Source: CAYYMH01 sp964472785
Lineage (GTDB): Bacteria; Zhuqueibacterota; Zhuqueibacteria; Thermofontimicrobiales; Thermofontimicrobiaceae
Direction of reading: 5' to 3'
DNA: 64,000 nt
Assembly: GCA_964472785.1 (NCBI GenBank)
Contig: CAYYMH010000019.1
Location: 12,456-76,455 of the forward strand
Below the pieces are notes generated by a model. That model did no database searches. It saw only the letters and a program-made list of their open reading frames with translations, and was not told the origin of the DNA. Every line of letters begins with the position of its first letter. The first letter of the stretch is position 1. Position numbers and translations under genes: made by a program. Below are positions 26,425 through 35,446 of the stretch, piece by piece.

Positions 26425-26718
26425 ATGAGTGATTTCGATATCTTACCCTATAATGAGAAATACAGACCAGATATCATAGAATTACTGATAAACCGCTGGA
26501 TGTCGGTCATATCAATGTCTCGCGGCAAAGCAGTTGATGCCTCAAGCCTTCCGGGATTTATTGCACTTCGAAAAAAGAAAATAGCTGGATTCGCGACCTA
26601 TCATATTGAAGGGGATCAATGCGAACTGGTGACCCTTGACAGTCTCTATGAAGGTATAGGTATTGGAACTGCGCTTTTAATATCAGTTATTGAAGCTGAT
26701 AAATTGGCTGGTTTGTGA
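26425..26718 (+). pseudogene. Truncated GNAT acetyltransferase
   Basis: The 97 residues cover the N-terminal part of a GNAT fold. FIALRKKKIAGFATYHIE, then LVTLDSLYEGIGIGTALL give the acetyl-CoA P-loop (Q/R-x-x-G-x-G/A variant GIGIGT). The protein stops just after that helix, so the C-terminal third carrying the remaining CoA and substrate elements is absent. It probably comes from a disrupted gene. The start is supported by GGAAA upstream. Confidence 0.6.
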
Positions 26719-26800
26719 TGAAATAGAAATGGAATTTATTCTGTGACAGGATTCCATAAGAATCTTATCCAATACAATATAAAGTAAATTGAACAAAAAA

Positions 26801-27784
26801 ATGGACAGCAAAATAACCACAGAATTGAATTATTTTGTCGAGAACACCTTTCGATCCATTGACAAAAAATCTTTCCACCTGTTTATGGTAAAGGAAGAGA
26901 CTGAAATAAAAATTCCATCTGAGATAATTCAGTATGTTTATCGAAACAGAGATCAAATTCTTTCCCTTATTCGGAAAAATGAATCCCAACAGACAGTCAT
27001 TGACCAATTAGCTGATGAAAGTTTAGCCTTGATTTATCAGCACAATCAATTCATTGAATTTGACCACGAACACACACAACAAATGAGAAATCTTTCGATC
27101 TCATTTGTCGATGACCTTGAAAAGCTATTAAAACAGCGGCAGCCTTTTGACATTTTTAAGTTTCGATTTGAAAAATTATTACGTCATTATTTGAATAAAT
27201 TTAAAATCCAAATTTCAAATATTTTGAAGTTTGACGATGATGTAAAGAGCCGTTTACCAGAAAATATTGTCTGTGAAGAATATTCGCCAGAATTCCAACT
27301 AAACATTTTGGGTATCGATATCAACGAACTGGAGCCACCCATTTTAGATTTGGGTTGCGGCAGATCGGGAAATTTAGTCAGACATCTCAATCAGAAGGGC
27401 TTGAAGGCTATTGGCATTGATCGAACGGTGTCCGCGTCCGAATATTTAATTCAAAGCGATTGGACAGATTTTCAGCTGGAACCCGATTTTTGGGGCACAA
27501 TAATTTCTCACATGGGGTTTTCGAATCATTTTGTGCATCATCATTTATCGAATTACGGATCGCCGGAAAAGTACGCTGACCGATACATGCAGATTTTGAA
27601 ATCTCTGAAACTATACGGCACCTTTTATTATTCCCCTGGTCTCCCCCACATCGAAAGTTACTTACCTGCCAAAAGATATTTAATTAAAAAAATCTTTATC
27701 GAGCAAAATTATCAATCTCAAGTATTTCAATATCTCAAAGAACGGCAGTTAAATTACAGTTCACAGGTGACACGTTTGGCGTAA
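26801..27784 (+). CDS. SAM-dependent methyltransferase-like protein
   Basis: A 327-aa protein from the ATG at 26801; a TTG at 26789 is possible and neither has a strong ribosome-binding site. The N-terminal 170 residues are helical and unrecognised. The C-terminal half has a Rossmann methyltransferase motif I, ILDLGCGRSGNLVRHL (about 185-200), and motif II GLKAIGIDRT, followed by a segment rich in His (NHFVHHHLSN). Substrate unknown. It stands alone between the truncated GNAT and the M28 protease. Confidence 0.7.
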   Translation: MDSKITTELNYFVENTFRSIDKKSFHLFMVKEETEIKIPSEIIQYVYRNRDQILSLIRKNESQQTVIDQLADESLALIYQHNQFIEFDHEHTQQMRNLSISFVDDLEKLLKQRQPFDIFKFRFEKLLRHYLNKFKIQISNILKFDDDVKSRLPENIVCEEYSPEFQLNILGIDINELEPPILDLGCGRSGNLVRHLNQKGLKAIGIDRTVSASEYLIQSDWTDFQLEPDFWGTIISHMGFSNHFVHHHLSNYGSPEKYADRYMQILKSLKLYGTFYYSPGLPHIESYLPAKRYLIKKIFIEQNYQSQVFQYLKERQLNYSSQVTRLA

Positions 27785-27910
27785 TTTTTTTACTGCACCT
27801 CATAACTTAATTTAGTAACTGATATTACTTCCCTCTTTTTAATGAACCGAAAAATGCTTCAGGCGTAAAATTGAATATGTCAATGCAATTAAAAATCAAA
27901 GGATAAAACT

Positions 27911-30139
27911 ATGTCAAGACTTAAACTTAATATACTGCTGCTTCTTTCAGTAAGCATTATTTTTCCGTTGAACGCTCAAAATGATAAAGATACCTATGAA
28001 CAGTTGCGCTCTCCATTTCGGTTTCAGCAAAGAACAATGGAGCAAGTAAAAAATTTCACTCATTTCAATTTTCCGGATCATCAAAATTATAGCTATAGTG
28101 ATAAATATCAAAACATAGTGAACGCTATCAATATCGACAGTTTGTCTCATTATGTGAGACAGTTGAGTGGCGAAGCGCCAATCTGGACGGATTCAGGTTG
28201 GGATACAATCATGAGCCGTTATTCCAGAAGTCCAGATATTCTGAAAGCCCAAAATTTTCTGCAGCGGAAATTAAGACAATTCGGCTATGAAACGGAACTG
28301 CAACAATTTTCCCTTGAACAAAATTTCGGAGATATCGCTTTTGCACCGGACGATGCCAACTTCGGCTGGTTTTATCTAAACGGAAAAATTTATCATACTT
28401 CTGACGCCGGTCAGTCTTGGAACGTACAATATGAATTCTTCACCGACCGTGGCATTCGTGTATTTGAACCTGTGAGCAAGGATGTGGTTTATGCGGTCGG
28501 CTATGATGGACTCTGTTTAAAAACCACTGACGGAGGAATTAATTGGATTTCTCTCACGACATCCGTAAGTTCGAGTCTCTACGGAGCCAGTTTTTTCGAT
28601 GCAAATCAGGGCTGGATTTGCGGAAATCAAAGTACAGTGCTTCACACAAAGAATGGCGGTAAAACCTGGGAATCCCAAACACTACCCACCTCATTCGGAA
28701 TTTACAGCATCTATTTTACCGATTCGCAAACCGGCTGGGCAGTGGGTCCCAACGGAACGATTTTGAAGACAGCGGATGGCGGAAAAAACTGGGAGATTCA
28801 AGCTACCGGCGTTATCCAGACATTTTTAAAAGTGTATTTCTCCAACGCAGAAAAAGGATTTATTCTGGGTACGAATGGCGCACTGCTTTTCACAAACAAC
28901 GGCGGCGAGGAATGGAATGAGCTTCCGATGGATACAGAACGAATTTTGTGGGATATTCATTTTTGCTCACCCAAAACAGGAATCCTGGTTGGGGATTATG
29001 GTACGCTTTTCACTTCCCAGGATAGCGGTAAAACCTGGCAGGCTTGTGATAATTTACACGGAAAGAATATTTACTCAACTCACATGACAAATGATTCCAC
29101 CGTCTGGGTGACAGGTCGGGGCATATTTTCAATATCCAATAATTTTGGCACCGACTGGACACACTATGCCGAGGATTACATCGAATTTTATTTAAATAAC
29201 ATCTCCGCCGAAAAAACCGGAATATTGCACCCCGACACGTACTTCATTCTGTGCGCTCATTACGATTCTTATGCTGAAGCTGAATATCGAATGACCCGGG
29301 CTCCGGGCGCCGATGATAACGCCAGTGGCACAGCGACCGTTTTGGAAGCAGCCCGGATTTTATCAGATTATGAATTCAACTATACAATCAAATTTGCGCT
29401 GTTCTCCGCCGAAGAACTGGGATTGATTGGCAGCCGCTACTATGCAGATCGGGCACGGGATAACGGAGACCAAATTCCGGGTGTCATCAATCTGGATATG
29501 GTCGGCTTTGATTCAAATTTGGATGGAATATTTGACATTCACTCCCGGGATATTGAAAGTTCTCAAATGTTGGGAGAGCTGGTTCGCGATCATGTGAGCC
29601 AGTACGATCTATCATTAAATCCAAATTATATCCCTAACGAAGGTACCACCCGTAGTGATCACGCATCTTTTTGGGAAAACGGCTACTCCGCGATTTTGCT
29701 CATCGAGAGCTTTGATGATTTTAATTCGGATTACCACTCGATACTCGACCTGTTTGGTAATATCGATCAGTCATATTTTCTTGATCTGAGCAGGCTCGCG
29801 ATTATCAGCATCGCCCGTTTCGCTGAATTAAAGGATTGCACTGGTGTCGATGTAGCAAAAGACAATGCAATTCCAGAGAGCTTTCATTTGTCTAATCCGT
29901 ATCCGAACCCGTTTAATAGCAATACGCAAATCTCTCTTTATTTACCCGAAAAAGAGGATGTAAAAATTAGCGTCCACAATATGACCGGACAGTTAGTTGA
30001 AATAATCGAAGAAGGTGAGTTAAACAGCGGGACACATCAATTCCGCTGGAATGTTTCCAATGCCAGTTCTGGTGTTTATCTGATCAGGGTTCAAACAAAT
30101 GCACAGACCACCATTAAAAAATGTCTGTATTTAAAGTAG
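27911..30139 (+). CDS. Secreted M28 metallopeptidase with inserted YCF48/BNR propeller and sorting tail
   Basis: A 742-aa protein with a signal peptide ending near LNAQN (23). A peptidase-M28 leader (about 45-135) is followed by a beta propeller of YCF48/BNR blades (about 135-420, repeats such as GWAVGPNGTILKTADGGKNW). Then comes the M28 catalytic part (about 440-660). Zinc and catalytic residues are visible: His in CAHYDS, Asp in GADDNASG, Glu-Glu in SAEELG, Asp in NLDMVG and His in SDHASF. The C-terminus (about 660-742) is an Ig-like sorting domain starting SNPYPNPFNSN. Likely an exported aminopeptidase. Monocistronic. Confidence 0.9.
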   Translation: MSRLKLNILLLLSVSIIFPLNAQNDKDTYEQLRSPFRFQQRTMEQVKNFTHFNFPDHQNYSYSDKYQNIVNAINIDSLSHYVRQLSGEAPIWTDSGWDTIMSRYSRSPDILKAQNFLQRKLRQFGYETELQQFSLEQNFGDIAFAPDDANFGWFYLNGKIYHTSDAGQSWNVQYEFFTDRGIRVFEPVSKDVVYAVGYDGLCLKTTDGGINWISLTTSVSSSLYGASFFDANQGWICGNQSTVLHTKNGGKTWESQTLPTSFGIYSIYFTDSQTGWAVGPNGTILKTADGGKNWEIQATGVIQTFLKVYFSNAEKGFILGTNGALLFTNNGGEEWNELPMDTERILWDIHFCSPKTGILVGDYGTLFTSQDSGKTWQACDNLHGKNIYSTHMTNDSTVWVTGRGIFSISNNFGTDWTHYAEDYIEFYLNNISAEKTGILHPDTYFILCAHYDSYAEAEYRMTRAPGADDNASGTATVLEAARILSDYEFNYTIKFALFSAEELGLIGSRYYADRARDNGDQIPGVINLDMVGFDSNLDGIFDIHSRDIESSQMLGELVRDHVSQYDLSLNPNYIPNEGTTRSDHASFWENGYSAILLIESFDDFNSDYHSILDLFGNIDQSYFLDLSRLAIISIARFAELKDCTGVDVAKDNAIPESFHLSNPYPNPFNSNTQISLYLPEKEDVKISVHNMTGQLVEIIEEGELNSGTHQFRWNVSNASSGVYLIRVQTNAQTTIKKCLYLK

Positions 30140-30274
30140 ATGATTAAAATTTAACCGAGGAATAATGAGAGACCGAGAAGATTTTAAAATGTCTTTGTAA
30201 CTTCGCTGAACAATTGGCTATTAGCTTGAAATATTTAAATATCAGTTAATTAGAAATCTATTCATATTCTAACT

Positions 30275-30315
30275 CTTTTCTCTGTGTTCTCTGTGCCCCT
30301 GCGGTGAATATTTTT
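30275..30315. repeat. Intergenic CTCTGTG-type repeat (half element)
   Basis: TTTCTCTGTGTTCTCTGTGCCCCTGCGGTG resembles the right arm of the CACAAAG/CTTTGTG family. No left arm is present. Confidence 0.4.
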
Positions 30316-30351
30316 TTAATTTTTTTCGAACCAACTTTTTAGGATTAAAGT

Positions 30352-31098
30352 ATGGAAGAAATGAAATACTTTTATGAAGTCTTTGAATCTCTGCACAGAG
30401 CTGGCCCCGGGGACAATAAATCGACACGTCGCGCGTTTCATTTGATTCCGGGAAAATTAGAAAATCCGAAAATTCTGGACATCGGCTGCGGCCCCGGAAT
30501 GCAGACCATTGAATTGGCGAAAATATCCGGAGGTAAAATCATTGCGCTGGATAATCACCAGCCATTTTTGGATCAATTAAATGAGGATGCCGAAAGGGAA
30601 AATGTTGCATCCCAAATCACAACGAAAAATCAATCCATGCTCGAAATGGATTTTAAAAATGAGACATTCGACATCATCTGGTCTGAAGGAGCACTGTATT
30701 CTATGGGCTTCCAAAATGGTCTGAAACGCTGTCATCAATTGTTGAAGAAAAACGGCTATTTAGCTGTTACAGAGGTAGTTTATCTTGAATCAGAAACACC
30801 AAAAGTTGTGAAACAGTTCTGGGCATCCGAGTATCCGGCAATCACGGATGTTGAAGGAAATAGTGAAATGATTCGACATGAGAAATTCAAATTGATCGAT
30901 CATTTCACGCTGCCAAAATCGTCGTGGCTGGAGCAATTTTATCTGCCGATGGAAAAACGGCTGTCAACGTTGGAAATAAAATATAAAAACGATAAAGATG
31001 CGCTAAAGGTGTTCGACAGTTTCTGGAAAGAAATCGAGTTTTATAAAGAATATTCGGACTATTATGGTTATGAGTTTTTCGTGATGCAGAAGAGATAA
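30352..31098 (+). CDS. Class I SAM-dependent methyltransferase
   Basis: A 248-aa cytoplasmic enzyme with motif I ILDIGCGPGMQTIELA (about 42-57), the acidic motif II residue in IIALDNHQ, and motif IV FDIIWSEGALYSMGF. Motif VI is LKKNGYLAVTE. It resembles small-molecule methyltransferases of the UbiE/Methyltransf_11 type. Substrate unknown; no linked pathway genes. Confidence 0.85.
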   Translation: MEEMKYFYEVFESLHRAGPGDNKSTRRAFHLIPGKLENPKILDIGCGPGMQTIELAKISGGKIIALDNHQPFLDQLNEDAERENVASQITTKNQSMLEMDFKNETFDIIWSEGALYSMGFQNGLKRCHQLLKKNGYLAVTEVVYLESETPKVVKQFWASEYPAITDVEGNSEMIRHEKFKLIDHFTLPKSSWLEQFYLPMEKRLSTLEIKYKNDKDALKVFDSFWKEIEFYKEYSDYYGYEFFVMQKR

Positions 31099-31326
31099 TC
31101 GAATTAATCATTCCCCGTTGTTCCGGCGGGATTCATCAATTTATTGGTAAAGCCTCCGTCATTCCGGTTTGCTCTTGCGCTTTTTGTGGGAACGATACCG
31201 AAAGCTTTTTCTATTTCAAGTGGTGATTCAGACAGGAAATTCCTGAAGACATGTCAGAGATAGAAGATAATTTTGTGTTTTTCAGAAATTATAAAAATTA
31301 ATAATCTGGATCGGTTGAATTAATCA

Positions 31327-31587
31327 TTATCGGTAAGCTTCTCTTCGGTGTGAAATAGAATAAATCTCAACTACTTTGTTTTCATCATCAATTAAATACA
31401 AAATTCTATGATTACCAACTCGAATTCTATAACCTTCTCGCCCGCGTAATTTTTTAGCTTTTTGAGGCCTTGGATTATCCTTGAGTAATAATAGCTTCTG
31501 TACAATCTTATCATGTACTTTCTCTGGTAGTTTTTCTAATTCCTTCTCAGCTGATCTTTTAAGATATACTTGATATTCTTCCATCAT
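31327..31587 (-). CDS. RelE/ParE-family toxin
   Basis: An 86-aa type II toxin with the RelE fold: YLKRSAEKELEKLPEKV at the N-terminus, KLLLLKDNPRPQKAKKL, and GYRIRVGNHRILYLID with the basic residues that position mRNA, then a C-terminal ISHRREAYR. RelE toxins cleave mRNA on the ribosome. It follows its antitoxin by 5 bp. Confidence 0.9.
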   Translation of the reverse strand: MMEEYQVYLKRSAEKELEKLPEKVHDKIVQKLLLLKDNPRPQKAKKLRGREGYRIRVGNHRILYLIDDENKVVEIYSISHRREAYR

Positions 31588-31592
31588 GATTA

Positions 31593-31799
31593 TCAGCCAT
31601 TATTTCTTTCGGCAAGATACTCGTCTAATGAGCGTGAAGGTTCATTTTCTCTTTGTTTTATGATGGCTATGTCAAATAAATCTTCCTTAAATTCTTTATC
31701 GTGAAGTAACTTGTCTATGATAGCATTTCGCTGTTTTTTGGACATTGATCTAAATGCTGTTAAGAATATCTCGGCTGTTGCGTTGTCTTCGGCTTTCAT
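31593..31799 (-). CDS. Antitoxin of the RelE-type pair
   Basis: A 68-aa acidic, helical protein from the ATG at 31799, with GGGAG at 8-nt spacing (a GTG at 31814 is the alternative start). Sequence such as FRSMSKKQRNAIIDKLL and the C-terminal SRSLDEYLAERN resembles addiction-module antitoxins that partner RelE toxins. It probably represses its own promoter with the toxin. The order antitoxin-toxin is normal. Confidence 0.75.
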   Translation of the reverse strand: MKAEDNATAEIFLTAFRSMSKKQRNAIIDKLLHDKEFKEDLFDIAIIKQRENEPSRSLDEYLAERNNG

Positions 31800-32029
31800 A
31801 GTATTAACTCCCACAAATTATGTATTTTGTCTATTTCAAAATGGTTAACTGAAAATGAGCCAGGATCAAATGATTATTGGATTAATCTCTAATATTTAAA
31901 TATACATTATTTGATTTATTAAATCAATAAATTTTTTTTGTTGCTCAAACTAACATTTTCTTAACTAAGTATAGCAATCAAATTCTGAAAAAGCGACAGA
32001 TTATCCATCTTATTTCGCCTGAAAAGTCA

Positions 32030-32227
32030 TCAAACACTGAATCCGAACTTATCGGCCAGCATACCAAAATTGTCCTGCAACGGCATGATGACCTTTCCGC
32101 CCCGGGACAGCTTTTCAAAGACGCGTTTGCGTTCTTCCTCATCCGAAAACGTGACGAACAGGGCGAAATTGTTGCCTGTAATAATCTCATAAGACGGCAA
32201 GCTATCCGATGCTTTGAGCCGAAGCTG
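32030..32227 (-). pseudogene. PhnB/VOC-family protein remnant
   Basis: The minus strand encodes about 65 residues matching the C-terminal half of PhnB-like VOC proteins: ITGNNFALFVTFSDEEE, then FEKLSRGGKVIMPLQDNF and FGMLADKFG. The N-terminal half is absent, and a few residues of the usual WGARFG region are deleted. No start codon with a ribosome-binding site is seen. A decayed gene. Confidence 0.7.
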
Positions 32228-32528
32228 TCCCCCCCGCCTCTAATCCGGCTGTATCAAAAAACCTGATGCAAGATGTTTAGCCCAATTTGTAGTACTCTCC
32301 ATGAATTCGTGGTTAAAAGCTCTTTATTTTTTGTCACCTAAAGATATCTTAAATAAATAGTCAAAGTGTACCCATCCCAAAAGTTGGTAGAAACTGCTGA
32401 AATGGTATTAAAAATTCGATTAGTTGCAGACAAAAACCATGATAAATTAAGGCATTAGTTCAGTATATACAAATTTAAAACCTAATCAAATTGCGTACCC
32501 ACTCAATAAATAAGGGTAACAAAGCGCT

Positions 32529-32613
32529 GTCATTCCTGACGGATCCGCCAGTTGGCGGAGGAGATCAGGAATCGCCTTTTTACAATGGAGATTCCTGCGT
32601 TCGCGGGAATGAC
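32529..32613. repeat. GTCATTCC/GGAATGAC palindromic repeat
   Basis: Outer inverted ends GTCATTCC and GGAATGAC enclose two hairpins: ATTCCTGA with TCAGGAAT, containing CCGCCA/TGGCGG, and ATTCCTGCG-TTCG-CGGGAAT. It resembles widespread REP-like intergenic elements. A related, worn copy lies near 31105-31260. Confidence 0.6.
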
Positions 32614-32687
32614 ATTCTTTTCAAGAAATCCTTATTGCCATTGAATATTGAGCGGATACCAAATTGCGGTGTTAACTTAGTAAAGAA

Positions 32688-35141
32688 TTAAAATTTTACA
32701 ACGAGATTCAGCAATCTGTTTTTAACAACAATTTTCTTGATAATCTGTTTTCCCTCGATATATTTTTGCACCTTTTCATCTGCAAATGCTTTGTGAATAA
32801 CAGTCTGATCATCCGCATCCAGATCAACTTCGATGGTGGAGCGAACCTTGCCATTAATCTGTACAGCGATTGATACGGTCTGCTGTTTGGTTTTTTGTTC
32901 ATCATATTCAGGCCAATTTACATCGAAAACACTGTATGGCTCACCAATTTTCTCCCACAACTCTTCAGAGAAATGCGGGGCAAAGGGCGCTAACAAAATA
33001 ATGACCGCCTTCTTGGTCTTCTCCAACATATCTTTATTCTGGTTCTCTGGTCTGACATCCTGAATGTACAGGTACATGGCGTTTACTAATTCCATAATTC
33101 GACTGATCGCCGTATTAAACTGGAACCGGTCCAGATCGGTCGTGACCATTTTGATGGTGTAATGCAGCACGCGTTCCAGCTCCTGACTTTTTTCTGTTTC
33201 GGAACCTGTCGCCTTATTTCTTTTCAGTAAGTCAATCAACCGCCACACCCGGTTCAAGAAACGATAAATGCCGGTAATTCCTTTATCGCTCCAATCACCG
33301 CCGTCGCTGTAACTGCCCATAAACATCATGTACATGCGAAACGTATCGGAACCATATTTTGAAATAAACACATCCGGATTTACCACATTACCCCGCGATT
33401 TGGACATTTTATTGCCATCTTTTGTAATCACACCCTGGTGTACTAACCTTTGAAATGGTTCATCGAAGTTGATCAATTTCAAATCGTAAAACACTTTGGT
33501 TATAAACCGGGCATAAAGCAAATGCATTACGGCATGTTCCGCACCACCGACATATTTATCAACGGGTAGCCATTTATTCACTAAATCTGTGTCAAACGGA
33601 ATGTGTTCCAAATCCGGATTCGGGAAACGCAGAAAATACCATGACGAACACACAAAGGTATCCATCGTATCGATTTCCCGCTTTCCGGGTCCGCCACATT
33701 TCGGGCACGTCGTGTTCACAAATTCAGGATTGGTGATTAACGGAGATTCCCCTTTGCCCTTAAATTCAACCTCTTTGGGAAGCAGAACTGGCAAATCTTT
33801 TTCTGGAACCGGTACCTCTCCGCATTTCTCACAATAAATGATGGGAATGGGTGCGCCCCAATAACGCTGTCGTGAAATCAACCAGTCTCGCAGCTTGTAA
33901 TTGACTTCCTTCCCCCCTATTCCTTTTTCCTGCAAAAATTCAATCACTTTCTCGATGCCTTCCTGTGAAGGCGTACCGCTGAAATTTCCGGAATTCACCA
34001 TTATCCCCGGTTCAATATACGCTTCTTCTAATTGCTCATGTTTTTCACCGTCAGGACTGATCACTTCCCGAATCAGTAAATTATATTTTTGTGCAAATTC
34101 AAAATCCCGGGTATCATGACCGGGCACAGCCATCACACAGCCTGTACCGTAAGTCAGTAAAACATAATCCGCAATCCAAATGGGCACTTTCTCGTTGTTC
34201 ACCGGATTGATCGCATAGGCGCCGGTAAAGACGCCTGTTTTCTCTCTTTCGGTTGAAGTCCGGTCAATGTCGCTGGCTCGACGTGATTTTTCAACATAGG
34301 ATTGAACCGATTCCCGATGCTCGTCAGTGGTAATTTTTTCAACTAACGGATGCTCGGGCGCCAAGACCATGTATGTCACTCCGAATAACGTATCTGGTCG
34401 CGTGGTAAAAACCTCGAACGATTTATCGGACTCATCAATTTTGAATTTAATCCGCGCGCCTTCACTGCGCCCGATCCAATTTTTTTGCATCGCAATCGTT
34501 TTTTCGGGCCAGTCAATTTTACGATGACCCGCCAACAATTTTTCAGCATAATCGGTAATTTTGAAAAACCATTGTCTTAAATCCCTTTTAGTCACCTCTG
34601 AATCGCAGCGTTCACAGTGGTTTTCAATGACTTGTTCATTTGCCAGAACAGTTTGACACTGCGGACACCAGTTGACCGGTGCCTTTCTACGATAAGCTAA
34701 ACCATTCTTATACAAGGTGAGAAAAACCCACTGAGTCCATTTATAATATCTTGGCGAGCTCGTATTGACTTCTTTGTCCCAATCGTACATGGCACCGATT
34801 GATTTGAGCTGTTTCCGGATGTATTTAATATTTCCCTCAGTACTTTCCGCCGGATGAATGCCTTTTTTGATGGCATAATTTTCAGCCGGCAAACCAAAAG
34901 CGTCGTAACCCATCGGTTCAAAAACATTAAATCCCTGCATGCGTTTAAATCTAGCCCACGTATCTGTTGGGCCGTAATTGTACCAATGTCCGATGTGTAA
35001 CCTGTCTCCGGAAGGATAAATGAACATCACCAGACAGTAGAGTTTATTTTTAGTATCGCTTAAATCTGTTTTGTAGATTTTAGATTCTTCCCACTTACGC
35101 TGCCATTTTTTCTCTATTTCTTCATGTGGATATGTACTCAT
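32688..35141 (-). CDS. leuS: Leucine-tRNA ligase
   Basis: A class I synthetase of 817 aa. Marks: the HIGH-type HIGHWYNYGP (about 52-61), zinc-binding CPQC...CERC and CEKCGE...CPKCGG knuckles, the CP1 editing domain with TTRPDTLFG and AVPGHDTRD, KMSKSRGN (about 583-590), and the C-terminal anticodon-binding and tail domains. The ribosome-binding site is CAGGAG. A leucine-rich short frame lies in the leader at 35222-35344. Confidence 0.98.
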   Translation of the reverse strand: MSTYPHEEIEKKWQRKWEESKIYKTDLSDTKNKLYCLVMFIYPSGDRLHIGHWYNYGPTDTWARFKRMQGFNVFEPMGYDAFGLPAENYAIKKGIHPAESTEGNIKYIRKQLKSIGAMYDWDKEVNTSSPRYYKWTQWVFLTLYKNGLAYRRKAPVNWCPQCQTVLANEQVIENHCERCDSEVTKRDLRQWFFKITDYAEKLLAGHRKIDWPEKTIAMQKNWIGRSEGARIKFKIDESDKSFEVFTTRPDTLFGVTYMVLAPEHPLVEKITTDEHRESVQSYVEKSRRASDIDRTSTEREKTGVFTGAYAINPVNNEKVPIWIADYVLLTYGTGCVMAVPGHDTRDFEFAQKYNLLIREVISPDGEKHEQLEEAYIEPGIMVNSGNFSGTPSQEGIEKVIEFLQEKGIGGKEVNYKLRDWLISRQRYWGAPIPIIYCEKCGEVPVPEKDLPVLLPKEVEFKGKGESPLITNPEFVNTTCPKCGGPGKREIDTMDTFVCSSWYFLRFPNPDLEHIPFDTDLVNKWLPVDKYVGGAEHAVMHLLYARFITKVFYDLKLINFDEPFQRLVHQGVITKDGNKMSKSRGNVVNPDVFISKYGSDTFRMYMMFMGSYSDGGDWSDKGITGIYRFLNRVWRLIDLLKRNKATGSETEKSQELERVLHYTIKMVTTDLDRFQFNTAISRIMELVNAMYLYIQDVRPENQNKDMLEKTKKAVIILLAPFAPHFSEELWEKIGEPYSVFDVNWPEYDEQKTKQQTVSIAVQINGKVRSTIEVDLDADDQTVIHKAFADEKVQKYIEGKQIIKKIVVKNRLLNLVVKF

Positions 35142-35221
35142 CTCAACTCCTGATTTAATATCAAAATTCTATGATAATTTTTAATTGTTTTTTAAATGGT
35201 CAGTTTTTTTAATGGACTACC

Positions 35222-35344
35222 TTAAGACAATATCAGTAAAGATAGCCCGCTGCTAAGAGCGAGCGGAAAGGCACTCCTTAGATTGAATCGTAGCAGGTTA
35301 ATTTCGAGGAGAAAATTGTGATATTTTTTAACGCGTTGTTTCAT
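35222..35344 (-). CDS. Possible Leu-rich leader peptide upstream of leuS
   Basis: A 40-codon frame from an ATG at 35344 contains 11 leucine codons of five kinds (CTC, CTG, CTA, CTT, TTA/TTG), about 27% Leu. It ends 80 bp before leuS on the same strand. Overlapping inverted segments (CTGCTA with TAGCAG, AAGG with CCTT) could form alternative stems. No clear ribosome-binding site or T-run terminator is visible, so attenuation is only a suggestion and chance is possible. Confidence 0.25.
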   Translation of the reverse strand: MKQRVKKYHNFLLEINLLRFNLRSAFPLALSSGLSLLILS

Positions 35345-35446
35345 CTTTTAAAAAAGGATAGATGATTTAGTTCGGTGAATTGAGTGTAAATATAATAAAA
35401 AATTACAAGTGAGTCAAGTAAATAATAAGCGGGACTTTAATTTTAT

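Noticed and set aside
31978..32190. Minus-strand frame of 70 codons
   Set aside because: Shifted-frame shadow of the PhnB-like remnant.
32491..32691. Plus-strand frame of 66 codons before leuS
   Set aside because: It translates the palindromic repeat.
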